Positions 46,395 to 58,500 of a stretch of 64,000 nucleotides of DNA are shown one piece after another. Origin of the DNA: Heliocidaris erythrogramma. Its lineage: Eukaryota > Echinodermata > Echinoidea > Camarodonta > Echinometridae. The notes beneath the pieces were generated by a model, which made no database searches, was not told where the DNA came from, and saw only the letters and a program-made list of their open reading frames with translations. The DNA lies in assembly GCA_025617745.1 (NCBI GenBank), contig CM046853.1, positions 34,232,625 through 34,296,624 of the forward strand, written 5' to 3'. The position numbers and the translations under genes are program-made. The first letter of the stretch is position 1; every line of letters begins with the position of its first letter.

Positions 46395-47369
46395 TGTCCA
46401 GTCGTAGGTTTTCTACTAGGGAAATTTACAATTCCCGTCTCTCGGTCTTTTTCCTTTGGTGCAAAGAGAGAAATCAAACCCCTTCTAAGGCTCCTATTGG
46501 TTCATTTGCGGATTTCTTAATCTCGTTATTTGACAAAGGGAGGTCTATTTCTATTATCCGAGGCTACCGTTCGGCGATCGGGGCCATTCATTCGGGTTTT
46601 TCGGATGGTTCGGGGATTTCCAATTCCCCGCTTCTAAGTGGTTTGATTCGTTCGTTCTTTCTGAAACGACCTTCGTTTTCTAAGTTAGTGCCGTCTTGGA
46701 GTCTGCCTAAGGTCCTGGAGGTCTTGGCGAAACCTCCTTTTGAACCGTTAGGTGAAGCTTCGCTTCATCATCTTACGGTTAAGACGCTCTTTTTGGTAGC
46801 TATTGCCTCTGGGCAGAGGCGCAGTACTCTTCATGCTCTCTGTCTTACTCCTGGTCATGTTCGCTGGGAGAGAAAAGGTGTTAGGTTGATTCCTAGGGCT
46901 TCTTTCGTTGCCAAGAATCAGACAGCTACCTCCGGTCCTGTTGAGATTTTTCTTTGTCCGCTTTCTGACTTTTCTTCGGTGCGTGAGGACAAAGTTTGGT
47001 GTCCTGTTAGGGCTCTCAAATGGTATATTGATAAGACTAAGTCTTATCGTAAGGATGATCAGTTGTTCCTGATCACTAGAGAGCCTTTTTCTCCTGCCTC
47101 TCTTGATTCCATTTCTAGATGGATCGTTGAAGCTATTAGGGCCGCTGGCACAGAGGCTCTTTTTATCCGACAGTAAGCTTCGTGCTCGTGATACTCGTAG
47201 TGTCAGCACTTCTTGCGCTCTGTTTCAAGGTGTGGCGCTTGTTGATATTTTGAAGGCTGCTTATTGGCGTTCGCCCAATTCCTTCATTTCTTGCTACCTT
47301 GGGGATATTCCCGCAGGTGAAGCTTTGTTTGCGTCAGCCACCTTGAAGGCCGCTGTGTCTTCTTTGTAG
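46394..47369 (+). pseudogene. DIRS copy 2 tyrosine recombinase, frameshifted
   Basis: Starts at the same TAATG overlap. It is open to about 47160, where an extra T in a T-run shifts the frame and stops it at 47176. The rest continues in another frame to TAG 47369. The catalytic His-x-x-Arg also reads RARDTR instead of HAHDTR, so the active-site His is Arg. Inactive. Confidence 0.88.
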
Positions 47370-47435
47370 TCTTTGGTGTAATCCTATTTCCTTCCGCTCG
47401 AAACATGCCTCCCGGTCTTTGAGTTGGCGTTGGTC

Positions 47436-47532
47436 TGGCATAATAGGTAGGTATATATGATTTATTGCAGTAAATTTGTAAAATCAGCACTGATTTTCTT
47501 ATTTACTATATGAATCTATATACCTACCTATG
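47436..47532 (+). repeat. DIRS copy 2 internal complementary region
   Basis: Same fused-ends sequence as in copy 1: GGCATAATAGGTAGG to GCAGTAAA, then TTTGTAAAATCAGCAC to ACCTACCTATG. Confidence 0.92.
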
Positions 47533-47589
47533 ACCCTCCCTCCTTCCCCGCTCCTTGCAAGCAACATGTTTCTACTTGGGATTGCTCGC

Positions 47590-47779
47590 AAAAGAGGAAG
47601 ATGGCCGTAGCGTGTTGGCGCGCGTGAGTGGCGAGGACAATAGGATTACGGGGGGTGCGCACAATATTGTGACGCATGTGTGTTAAATTCTCGAAGGGGT
47701 CCCGTAGTCAAGACTACAGGCATAATAGGTAGGTATATAGATTTATATAGTAAATAAGAAAATCAGTGCTGATTTTACA
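47590..47779 (-). repeat. DIRS copy 2 right inverted terminal repeat
   Basis: Inverted match to the left repeat from AAGAGGAAGATGGCC, with the extended outer end terminating GCTGATTTTACA. Confidence 0.9.
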
Positions 47780-48270
47780 TGTATATTTTAGAAATAGGCT
47801 ATACAGTTCGTCTGTGAATGTTTTATCTACATGTTCAAAAGCATTAATTTGATATTAAGTGCAAATGAAGACTATTTTGACATTCCTGTTTGTTTTTTGT
47901 ATGTTGCTACAAATTTCATTATAGTTAAATTAACATCATTAAATGTTGAATGTATTTATTTGAGTAGGTATATGGGTAATTATATGAATGGCAGGAAATG
48001 GCATGCCATGAGGTTTAAGCTATGTGTATGATGAACGCTTCAATTTTATTGTTATTTTGTGAAATGTATCTATGGAAGAGGAGTCTAGTTTTTGAATATT
48101 AAAATGCACTTGGGCTATTAAAAAGGGGGAAAACTTAATGAAAAGTAGAAAAGTATATTGTGTCTTTCTTTAAGTTAAAAATGGTTAAAATGATTGAATG
48201 ATGAATAAATTGGGTGTAAGAAGGGAATCATATTAATCATTTAAACGTCTCATTTTCTCTGAGTCAACAG

Positions 48271-48415
48271 TCCAGAGTTACCATTAATGGTAACTCTGCT
48301 TTCAATGGTAAGTACCATGGTAACATCACTCAACAGCCAATCAAAATCAAGGTTTCCATGGGAGTTATTGATGGCAAAGTTACCGTTAATGGTAAGTTTT
48401 ATGCAACGGGCCCTG
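48271..48415. mobile_element. Related foldback with ACCATTAATGGTAAC arms
   Basis: GAGTTACCATTAATGGTAAC on the left, GTTACCGTTAATGGTAAG and TTTTATGCAACGGGCCCTG on the right, and a central CAGCCAATCAAAATCAAGG like the cores of the neighbouring foldback families. The left boundary is uncertain. Confidence 0.6.
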
Positions 48416-48579
48416 ATTTCAAGTGGTAAGAGTCAAATGGCTTGTATAATATCAAGAGTTTCCTTCTGCTAGTTATGTGTACTTGACCATTAATAAGCTT
48501 TAACCAATTGCTTACGGCAACAGGGTAGTCCCTGTACTAAGCCTATGAGAGGTAGAGAATCCAGTAGTCAAGAGGTTAA

Positions 48580-48952
48580 CCCTTTCAGGACAGGAATTAT
48601 TTAAGGGCTAAATCGATCACATTTTGTTCTTCAAATTGGCAACACTATATTTCTTTTAATGCTACATGGTTCTAATAAATTGTAATGTCTTTGAAAACAC
48701 ACATATGGTTAGGAACTGTTGAAATGTGGAAAAAATTGCCAATTTTGATAAAGAAACAATGATTTTGAACCTCTCAATGTGTTGCCAATTTAAGGATTTT
48801 AAAACTTATTCTCCATTTAAAAATTCCTGGCATCAAACGCAATATGCAGAAATTTTTGCTCTTTCTACTCATGCATCTGGTATATCTTTTAAAACTCTGA
48901 ATCAAAAGTTATTGAGCTAAACCAAAAAATGTGGTCAACTGTCTCCAAAGGG
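48580..48952 (-). mobile_element. piggyBac-like MITE, copy B
   Basis: 373 bp flanked by TTAA, ends CCCTTTCAGGACAGG and CCAAAGGG, in reverse orientation relative to the copies at 22947 and 49481 (CCTCTCAATGTGTTGCC in place of its complement). Confidence 0.8.
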
Positions 48953-49189
48953 TTAAATAAATTACACCATCCATCAATTATACCCAACTTTGAACAAGGA
49001 CCAATGCTCAAGACTCCTAAAAAAATGATACATATTTAGAATCCGAAACTATGTGATCCAAATTTGAAGACAAAATTGATCATATTTCATTTTCACAATG
49101 TACGATGACAAATGTTATGGGACATGCAGACATATACTGCAATATTGGTGACCTCACGTTTGTATGTGTTAACCTTCCAAGGTACTGCA

Positions 49190-49325
49190 GGGGAGTGTTT
49201 CATCAAGTGTCTTGTCGGTGATTTTTACTGATAAATTTGCTCTCAGCCAATCAGATGCAAGGATTTCAGTAGCTTATAAAAGTTGTCAGTAAAATTCACT
49301 GACAGAACGCTAGATGAAACGCCCC
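49190..49325. mobile_element. Foldback MITE, TTTCATCAAGTG subfamily
   Basis: GGGGAGTGTTTCATCAAGTG to GATGAAACGCCCC with core TTTGCTCTCAGCCAATCAGA. Confidence 0.78.
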
Positions 49326-49429
49326 AAGGTGTAACTTTCATTTTGAGGGTGACAGTAACCGTGATGGTAACCATGAATACCAGGGGGGCTTATGATGATG
49401 GGGTATTGGGGGAAGACCGAACACATCCT

Positions 49430-49918
49430 CTGCTGCGAGCCAAAAGCACATTAATTCTGTACCAAAAGCATATGGGTTAACCCTTTCGTGACAATTGACC
49501 ACATTTTGTCCTTTGGCTCAATAAATATTCCAGATGCAGAGCTCTAAAAATATACCAGATGCATGAGTAGAAAGAGCAAAAAAACTTCTGCACTATGTCC
49601 ATTTTTGTTGCATAACCATATAACGTTTGATGCCAGGAATTTTAAAAAACGGGAATAAGCTTTAAAATCCCTAAATTGGCAACACATTGAGAGGTTCAAA
49701 TTCATTGTTATTTTAATCAAAATTGGCAATTTTTTCAAATTTTGGACAAAATTCATAACCATGTAAATTGTTTTCAAAGATATTACACCTTATTAGAACC
49801 ATGAGGCACTAAAAGAAAAATATTGTCAATTTGAAGATCAAAATGTGATCAATCTAGCCCTTAAATAATTCCTGTCCTGAAAGGTTTAATGCCCTTCTAG
49901 TTCTCAGCATATGGTATA
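49430..49918. mobile_element. GAGCCA-type foldback split by a piggyBac-like MITE
   Basis: Left arm CTGCGAGCCAAAAGCACATT, right arm TAATGCCCTTCTAGTTCTCA. The insert occupies 49481-49885. Confidence 0.68.
49481..49885 (+). mobile_element. piggyBac-like MITE, copy C, nested in another MITE
   Basis: Ends CCCTTTCGTGACA and TGTCCTGAAAGG, flanked by TTAA. It sits within the GTTAA of a GAGCCA-type palindrome whose left arm is at about 49435 and right arm at about 49887-49915. Confidence 0.78.
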
Positions 49919-52371
49919 TTGTATGAAGCAAACACTGCATATGTTACACATTTACTTCTGAAATTATTTTTTCCTGCAAAGGGGGGGGGGGGGGGTAACT
50001 AATCCTATTCCATTTGGATCAACACACTTGATTGTAAATAAAAGATCATTGCTTTTTATCATTTCAATATCACTCATCTGGATCATTAATTACCACAAGA
50101 AGCATCATTGGAGCTGACTTTATATTTGAACATGCACAACAGCTTCAATATAGCATATAGAATATTAAAAAAATTAGTCTTGATATATTTCATATAGAGT
50201 ATACAAGTAATACTTTATATAAGTTGACCTTCACTGTTATATGGTCTAGAGAATAATCTGATATCAGCATCTAAACTTTCTTCCTTTTACATTAAAACAT
50301 AACCCTGATACACTTTCAAAATGTACATTATCAAAGCATAATACAGTAACGTGACTACAAAAGGTAGACAACAATGAAATTACATCATACTATCTTGTGA
50401 GAGTGGAAATTTTTAAGTAATCAAATTTCATACTGATCTATCTGTTCCCATTTTACATACTGAAGATATGATTAACCCAAGCTCACTTTCAGCCTGCATA
50501 AACAACAGTCCATTAATATATTCCACATTGTGTTTCTTGACAAAAGTTTGTGATTCTTGTCATATATAGCAAAAAGGTGGATCTCATCCATAGAGATGTA
50601 AGCTGACCCTTGGGATCAGAAAAATCCATAACTGCAATAACATGCAATAAACAATAGATAATATCAAAAGAAGGTATGAAAAAGCCAGTGAAAAGTACAC
50701 AGGCAGATGAAGAGAGAAGAGAAATGGTAAAAGGTGAAATAAAACATTTGAATTTTGTACACTCTTACAACAATGAGGAATAAGGTTACTCACATTACAC
50801 AATTTTAACTTCCCATTAAATGACATTAACTAGCAGATTGCATTACCCGTAACAATTAAATATTAAGACAGAGACATTTATTTTTCATAAGGACTGACTT
50901 TGATTCAAAATAGTTTTCAATTTTTCTCTATATTCACAACTTTAAAAAAAAAAAACAGGTTGCAATGAAACCGATTTTGTGACTGCTTCGACTCATCCAA
51001 TCTCACGATCAATTGTTTCTTATACTAAGGTCAAAAACCCAACTACAATGTAAGGCAAATCAATCACGAGCGATTATAAACTCACCTCATTTTTCCAACT
51101 TGTAGTGATAACTATTTTTGTATACATGTAGGTCTATCAAATGAATATGTACATATGAAGAGCACATTACATTCTAATATTTCTCATTGTCTGCTAACAG
51201 AAAAAGATAAATAACGTAACCAAACCTTTCATGTATGTTCTTATACCAAATGAAATTTTAAAAATGCATGAGAAAATAATTCATACACAATATATATTGC
51301 ACATTATCAATGGCTTATGTTTTGCATACATGCAAGGCTAGCCAAACAAAAAAAAAAAAAATATTTTGGCATGATTGGAGCTGAGCACGCTTGTACTTGC
51401 TCTCTCAGCTTGTCTGCAAACTTGATAGAATACACTACTCTACACAATACAGGAGAAACCATAGATAATTCTAAAAGACTGAGTGGAAGTTGGTTCATCA
51501 CCAAAACCAGGGTCCCAAACACGACAAATATTAGTATGATGACACAAACATGACTGCAGTAATTTAATGAGTTGATGAGTTAAACACCAGTTCTGATATT
51601 GGTCCGTTATCGAAACCAGATCAATTTCAGGTTAATCATCTGCATTGAAGGCTGCGGGTGTGTAGAATCAATGCTACTGTTTGTGTGAAATCTCTTCTTC
51701 AACCAAACTTACCCCGTTTCTTCAAACACTTTCTGCTTCCGTCTCTTTATTGCTCTATACACCACCCTCTTTACTAACCACCCCCCTCTTTAAGTAGCTC
51801 AAGTAGAATATGGATTTCCTTCCTATTATTCTGCCCTTCTCCATCATCCTCCATCTTTCACACACCTCCATTTTTCTTTTAAACTTCTGCCCTGATCTTT
51901 ATCAATCCAACCATCACTTCATTATCCTTAAGCCTTCCTCCTCTTAAGTAGCTGTACCTGTCTGTTAGCATATATGTATTCATAATCTATCTATAACCTC
52001 CAGGTCATCAAGTTTTTATGCTCCTTTCTTCTTTGCGTCTTTTCCTTCCTATCACTATGTCCTCATCTATTGTCTTTCATCTTTAAAACACCTCCGTCTC
52101 TTTCAAACAGTTCTGCCTTGATCTTCATCAATTTAGCCACATGTACATCATATCTAACCCCTTCTGTCCAACAAGGTTTTATATCAAATGTCACAAATGA
52201 AGGTTAAAAAGTTGAAGGGGCAAAGCCTCCATCCTCTTGAAGTAGTTGCATCTGTCTGGTAGCATATGGCTTCATATTTGCAACCTGTTGGCCATCATGT
52301 TTTTATCCTCCTGTCTTCTCTGCATCCCTTTGTTCCAATCATTCCATCCTCGTTGACAGTCCTCTGTGTAG

Positions 52372-52500
52372 CTAGAGTAGCTGGAGGTGTCCCATGGCAT
52401 CTGGTTTGAGGTAGGTGACCCGCATGGTTCCTTGGCTGGCTGCAGCGATGTCTGCCATCACCTCCGCATCCCAGGAGAAGTTGATCACTGCTGCAGGAGC
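52372..52500 (-). CDS. UBXN6: UBXN6 last coding exon
   Basis: After acceptor TGTCCAG it reads APAAVINFSWDAEVMADI, completing the UBX fold with the conserved FSWD motif, then a short tail ending GHLQLL and TAG at 52374-52372. The tail matches vertebrate UBXN6 in length. The 3' untranslated region probably runs left, but its end is not clear from sequence alone. Confidence 0.92.
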   Translation of the reverse strand, partial: APAAVINFSWDAEVMADIAAASQGTMRVTYLKPDAMGHLQLL

Positions 52501-55500
52501 CTGGACACAATATAGAAACAAGTCATCACCAATATTCTTATTTAAATACATTGGCAGGAGGGTAACGGATCCTCAGTGCCCCATATATCTGAAGACTGCA
52601 AAGTATTTAACTTTAACAATGGCACTGTTGCATCCATAGAAAGTTCTAGAAGTTTCACTGGAGTCTCCCATCCCTTCAAGCATTCGCTTAGAGAGTTACT
52701 GTTCATTATGAACATCTGCAAATTTTACTGGTATTTCAGTCTACACTCTTATTCTAACCAACGACACCCTGAATAAAAGTCAAGTTGAAGAAAAAAAGAA
52801 GACAAGAACCCTTTATGCCATGGATTAACCACCAACTTGCACAGATTCTTAGGACATGCTTTTTATACTTCTGGGCCCCATTTCATAAAACTTATTATGA
52901 ATAACAACTGCCTCATTTCTGTGACAAACTTGCTCTCATCCAATCCGATACAAGGATTTCAGTAGCTTATAACAATTATTGTTACTTGTTATTGATAACA
53001 GGTTTTATGAAACAGGCCCCAGGACTTCACAGTTCTCAGAGCAGCACCAAATCAATAAGGGTCTTGACAGATGACCAAGAGCTACATGACTTGGTGATTT
53101 ACACCCTCCACAAACTGATCAATCCACATAACCTTAACTTCATCTGCTCTGAAAGCACTCTACCCTCTTATACTTACCAGGTGTAGTTCAGCTAGCATCA
53201 TATCATCATCGGTCAATTTGATATTGCCAGGGTCAGTCAAGATGAAAGGCTGCCAGCTGTTGTCCAACTGAGACTGGACAAACTCCTTGAGTGTCCGGAG
53301 CTTGTCTCTTGCATGGAAAGTACCTGAGAGCATTAGAAACAGAGGAAATTTTCTATTAACACAAATGCCAAGGTTTGCAAATATATCCCTTGTACATGTA
53401 TTTTTAAAGCATTTCGATAGGAACCTGTATGAGGCCCAAGGATTTGAATTTGTGGTATTTACCGTAGAAAATATTGGTTGATTCCAAGAGAAATTATCAG
53501 CTTTTCTATGACATTAAACATGGGACAATAATACACCACTTGAATTTCCAAAGACCTGCCAATGCTCAGTTCAAATGATTATTGAGTTGACAACAATTTT
53601 AAGCAATGAATAAAAAATAGAAGTAATTACCCCTCAAGCTCGTGAAAAAAGCCATCATGAATTAATAATAGCCACCGTTAAATATAATGTTAATTGGTTG
53701 CAATGCAAAAATCTGAACATGATAGCTTGATTGAAAAGTTGCCTGTGCAAACAAAACTTTAATTTCTACTTATGTTCAAAGATAACTTACAACAAATATA
53801 GGCCATAATAAATGTAAAAGATGTAAGACATACGACCATCCATCCATCTTCTTGATTATCCCTTTATCTTACCCTGTAATAATACACCATCTGGGAAACG
53901 AACCCTGATGAGAGCATAGCGGTATCTACGCAGTGCCCTCTGTGCCTCTGCTTCCCGCATGGCTTTTGTTCTCAGAACTGAACTCCTCTCCATGACTTCT
54001 GCCCTGAAATTCAATAGATACATCACACTTATATGTGAGTTCTTCATCTAACTTCATCTAGCTAACACAACTGAAAATTCTTAGAAGTTAAACACCATAT
54101 TTAATGTAAATTAAAATGCTCTCTTTTGTCCAGTTACGGACCCAGTTAAGACGCACTGGCTGAACAAATATGAATTATTTATTTGCCTTGTTTTCTACCC
54201 TTGTATCTTTTTTTAAAGTACGTTACTGCGTTAGTATTGAATTTTCTCTCTCTTTTCTTACCCCCCCCTCTCTCTCTCTTATTCTTATAGCTTCTCCATT
54301 TTTCTTCTCATTCTTTACCCCACAGTTTCTTTTCACTTACCTTTGGCTCTTCCAATGTAGTCTGATTTTTTGTGTTCCGTCTCCTTGATTGCTGATTTCA
54401 TAATATTTTAAAGGAACCTGCAGACTTTACAAGCTCTGCTTTTTATGCAGGTTCCTTCATATTTCGAACTCATTTATTGTCATTGTTACAATCTACTGCC
54501 ATTGTTTGCTATACTGAAATTACTTTGCCACACTGTATTGTTATAATCAAATGTATTGTCTTATATTGTGTTGATATTTTACTTATTTTGTGAAATATGA
54601 GAATAAATTCAAATAAAATCAAAAATATCTGGCCTCAGTAATATCCTTAATAGATCAGTAATAGAAATTAGCAATAGAAATGAAGACCCAAAAAAGGAAA
54701 CGGATTAAACATGTGATAAGAATGATACATGGCTAAAACTGCATGAGAGCATTGGCAGTGACGTAAAAGCTGTTTATAGGTAAAAGCAGAGATACATGGA
54801 ACAGAACAGCAACACACAATAAAAATCCTAACAAAGAGCATCCCTTGGACAAATTGGCTAGAATTGAATAGAACTGGATCCAAGCTAAAACCACATGGCA
54901 ATCTGAAGACGCGATGGGCCTTACAAATATAGGGGAAATAATGGGTATATTGCGTTTGTTTGAGTTTATTAACAACAACACATCACATAAATGACAGTAT
55001 AAAGAGTAATAATGCTACATGAATACATATACATAACAATGGTATGACAGTGTTTTTTTTTTTTGTCGTTAAAGGGAGAACCAAAAGTTAGCACAAGTGC
55101 TAGTCGAGAATGGCCCTCCCATTTTACTTACATTTCAAATGCTCACTGCAAAGTCTAAAATAACTATTCTTCAAAAGTAGATTATAATACACATAATTAT
55201 TCTTCATCACTAAACTTCATTTAACAAGTGTTTTCTTAGATTTTTACGAAATGAAAGCCTTGTTGTTTCCTCTCGAATTGTTTGGGGCAAACTATTCCAG
55301 AACTTTGTTCCAACAAAAGAAATAGAAAATGTACCATGTGTCGTTATTCATTTTGGAAGTCTAAGCATGGAATGTCCTTTGCCTCTAGTTCTATAAGTAT
55401 GACTCATCTTCTCATAATATTGTGTTAAAGAATGTGGTAAATGTCCCCTGTGTAGATCATACACAATTGTTGATACTGCAAGTTTATGCAGATCAAAAAC

Positions 55501-58500
55501 ATTTAATATTCCCAGGCTGGTGAATAATGGCCTAGAACTTGTTCTAAGTGGGGAAAATGTAATAGCTCTCATTGCCATTTTCTGTGCCAAATATATACAA
55601 TTCAGGTGGCTTTTGTAGCTACTTCCCCAAACTTTATATCTCCGAGTCCAATAAAGGTAAGCTACATTACCTAATTTGTTGTTCTCTTTTGATCTCCTCT
55701 GGCGTAAGCATGTAGAACTCATTCGGAAGCTCGAAATGGCTCGCCCTTTGAGACGGTTGGTAAACCTTCATGTCCCGGTCCAGGACAGGCCTGTATGGAG
55801 CACCGGACTTCAGCACCTCCTTCAGAGAATTCAGCTTAGCAATGTCCGAGGCACCCTCCTCGTTCAGCACAAAGAAGTCTGTCTCAGAATCTGTAGATTA
55901 ACCCATAGTGCTACAGTGTCTCCTTTTACTGATGTTTTGGCATTATCTTTTCATCCAGCAATTAAACATTATACATGAGCAGGAGGAGCAAATATCACAG
56001 AATAACAGCAATTTAATTGTAACTAATCACTAAAGTCTTGAAACTGGCAACATGGTGTAAAATATATAATCACTATTTTCATGTACAAATTGGCAATTTT
56101 TCTGTTAAATTTTGCAATTTTCATTCACACTGGTTCATTTAATAAACATTTGTATTTTTTTTAAATCTATGTAGGAGTGGAAATTAAGAATAATTGTTGC
56201 CTATTTGAGGAGGGAAAACTGATTAATTCTGACCATAAGAAAACCCTGAACTGCTATGGACTTAAGAGCATAATTGGCTATTTGCAGTTTGTTGCGGTTG
56301 GATTAGGGGATGAAAAACATTACAACAAAGCTCCTCTTGTAGGACAGATTTCAGGTGGATAATACAGGAAGTAAATACCTTTGGTACACAATACAAATGC
56401 ACTATAAATTACCATTGAAACATTGGATCTCTCAAAAACATGGAATATGATATGTGAGCCTGGAATACACTATCCACACAACCTCTTACGGGATAACATT
56501 TATTGATTGCTTGGACAATGTTCAAAGTGCTTTAAAAACCTATGGATATATTCTCGTGCTATAGTGATTAATTGATTGACTGATCGGACGGCTGATTGAA
56601 CTGACCGTCATGAGGCAGTATTTTCCTCTCAAAGCCCACAGCCTGTAAGAATTCCTCTGCTCCTATCAGAGCGGACACTCTGTCCTGGAAAGCCTTGTTG
56701 CTTGCTCGGATCTTACGGTACTTCTCCTCCCCTGGATTCAGGCACACATTATCTAGATATCTGTAACCAACAATAGTAAAATGAATAGGTCGATACTTTT
56801 CAGAAGCATATCTCTAACAGACATAATACAAACAAACAGACATTTCTCACTGTCACGTATATTGCATTAAAAATAGTATTTGATGCTGGTCAAAATGAGT
56901 ACCTTGAAAACTTTATAGACAAACAATCTTGCATTAGTTCCAGAAGATAAAAGAAAATTATCAAGACCTATTCAAATTTGTTGGCTAACTGCTAATTCCT
57001 AATTCAGGACACAGAGAGAGACAGAGAGAAAAAAAAATAAAAATCTTGAATGTTACATATTAAGATCAGGATGAAATTTCATATGACCTAGAATAGAAAA
57101 CTTTCTGAAGATAGATCCATTTCAACATACCGCCCCCTCCCTCCTCAAAAGATATATGAGTCATTGCCAGAATAAAATTATTATTCATCATGTTTTATGA
57201 CACAGTTTTCCACACTTGTATATTGCATCGACCCCCAAACTGATCATGTCTTTATCCTTGTTGAGTGTGGATATCATTTTATGAAAATTATTCTGCATGA
57301 TTTATGCACTGAAAATTGCCAACTTCCACTATTGCACAAAATATAAATACCCACATGTACATACAGGGTTGATATTTTGTGCTGCATAATCAAATGTATC
57401 TACCAGTAATCACTTTGGCAAATGATAGATCAACTCACTTGCATATTGTATCCACCCCTAATTTGACCTTGTCTTTGTCTTTGTTGAGTGTGTATACCAT
57501 GGTAGCTGCTGCCGAAGGTGGGTCCTCGGCCAATTGCTGAAAATGTAACAAAAAACAATGAAAATTTGTTAATACAGCATATACATGTCCCTACACTGGC
57601 ATAATTTGCCTAATAATAAGGGTCAGTTTTTCCAAAATCTTGAGATAATGTTATAAAATGTGCTTCTGTATCGACTTTTGACAGCACATTAAAGTGGAAA
57701 AGCATATGGTAGTTAAATTTTGCCCCTGAAGCACAGAGTCCCTCAAAAAACAATGCAGTCAGTGAGTTATTATACTCAAAACTATTTCACTGAAAATACT
57801 GAACGAAATAAACAAGTCCAGTTTGAGTTCAATTGTAGCCCGTGAAAATCAATACCATTTCCCCTAATAACTGCATACTGCCTACAGATTTTTACACACT
57901 AAAATGAAATGGTACTTACGGAATATAAATGAGTGAATGAATCTTGCCAAAATGTGATGGAGACTTCAATAGACATGCATCTTCGTAAAAAACAGTCAGA
58001 GATGCTACTCACCATGAGAAGACATTCTGTCAGATGAGCTTCTACTTCTGGTTTCTTTAATCTCTGTGAGCACCTACACCTGAAGGTAACACCGTAAACC
58101 AGCAGAGCAGCCTGATTGTCACTATATTCGGGATTAGCTGTTGCCCCACCCTAAAAAAGAAAATATGAAATAGAAGTTACCAACAGATACCATCCAGTTT
58201 AGGAGCTTCATAATGTATACGACATTGAAAACATATAACACAAATACAACATAGAATATCAATAACCAGAAACAAAATGGAAACATTGCTAATCACTAAT
58301 AAATCTGTAATTCCAATATCTTCCTAAATCCCAATATTTTGATTAATGTACATATTAATTCAGATTTTTACCTGTGCTTGCGATAATTGCTTTTGTATAG
58401 CTTCATTTTCTCTTTGTGTTCTTGCTGCAAAAAAATAAAGAAAAACAAGACAAATAGGAAGCTTTAAAAACTTTTCAAGGAAATAAATAGATACCGGTAA

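Larger units (their letters stand above)
41814..47779 (+). mobile_element. DIRS1-like retrotransposon, copy 2 (rearranged)
   Basis: Same ends, ORF order and internal complementary region as the copy at 9799-15383, and very similar in sequence. It is about 380 bp longer because a second, diverged gag segment follows the first, although the gag C-terminus and part of the RT N-terminus are missing. RT and recombinase both carry frameshifts. Flanks are CATACATA left and TGTATATT right with no target duplication. It lies between the Rab27 and UBXN6 genes. Confidence 0.92.
32662..52371. other. Convergent intergenic region between RAB27 and UBXN6
   Basis: Both genes point into this 19.7-kb stretch, so both 3' untranslated regions lie here. 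It contains DIRS copy 2, numerous foldback elements and G-runs. No further protein gene was recognised. 34700-37700 and 50000-52300 look like plain AT-rich DNA. Confidence 0.75.

Noticed and set aside
55348..55722. 124-residue ORF as a UBXN6 alternative exon
   Set aside because: Its sequence matches the tail of non-LTR reverse transcriptases and its 5' part overlaps the real exon in another frame.
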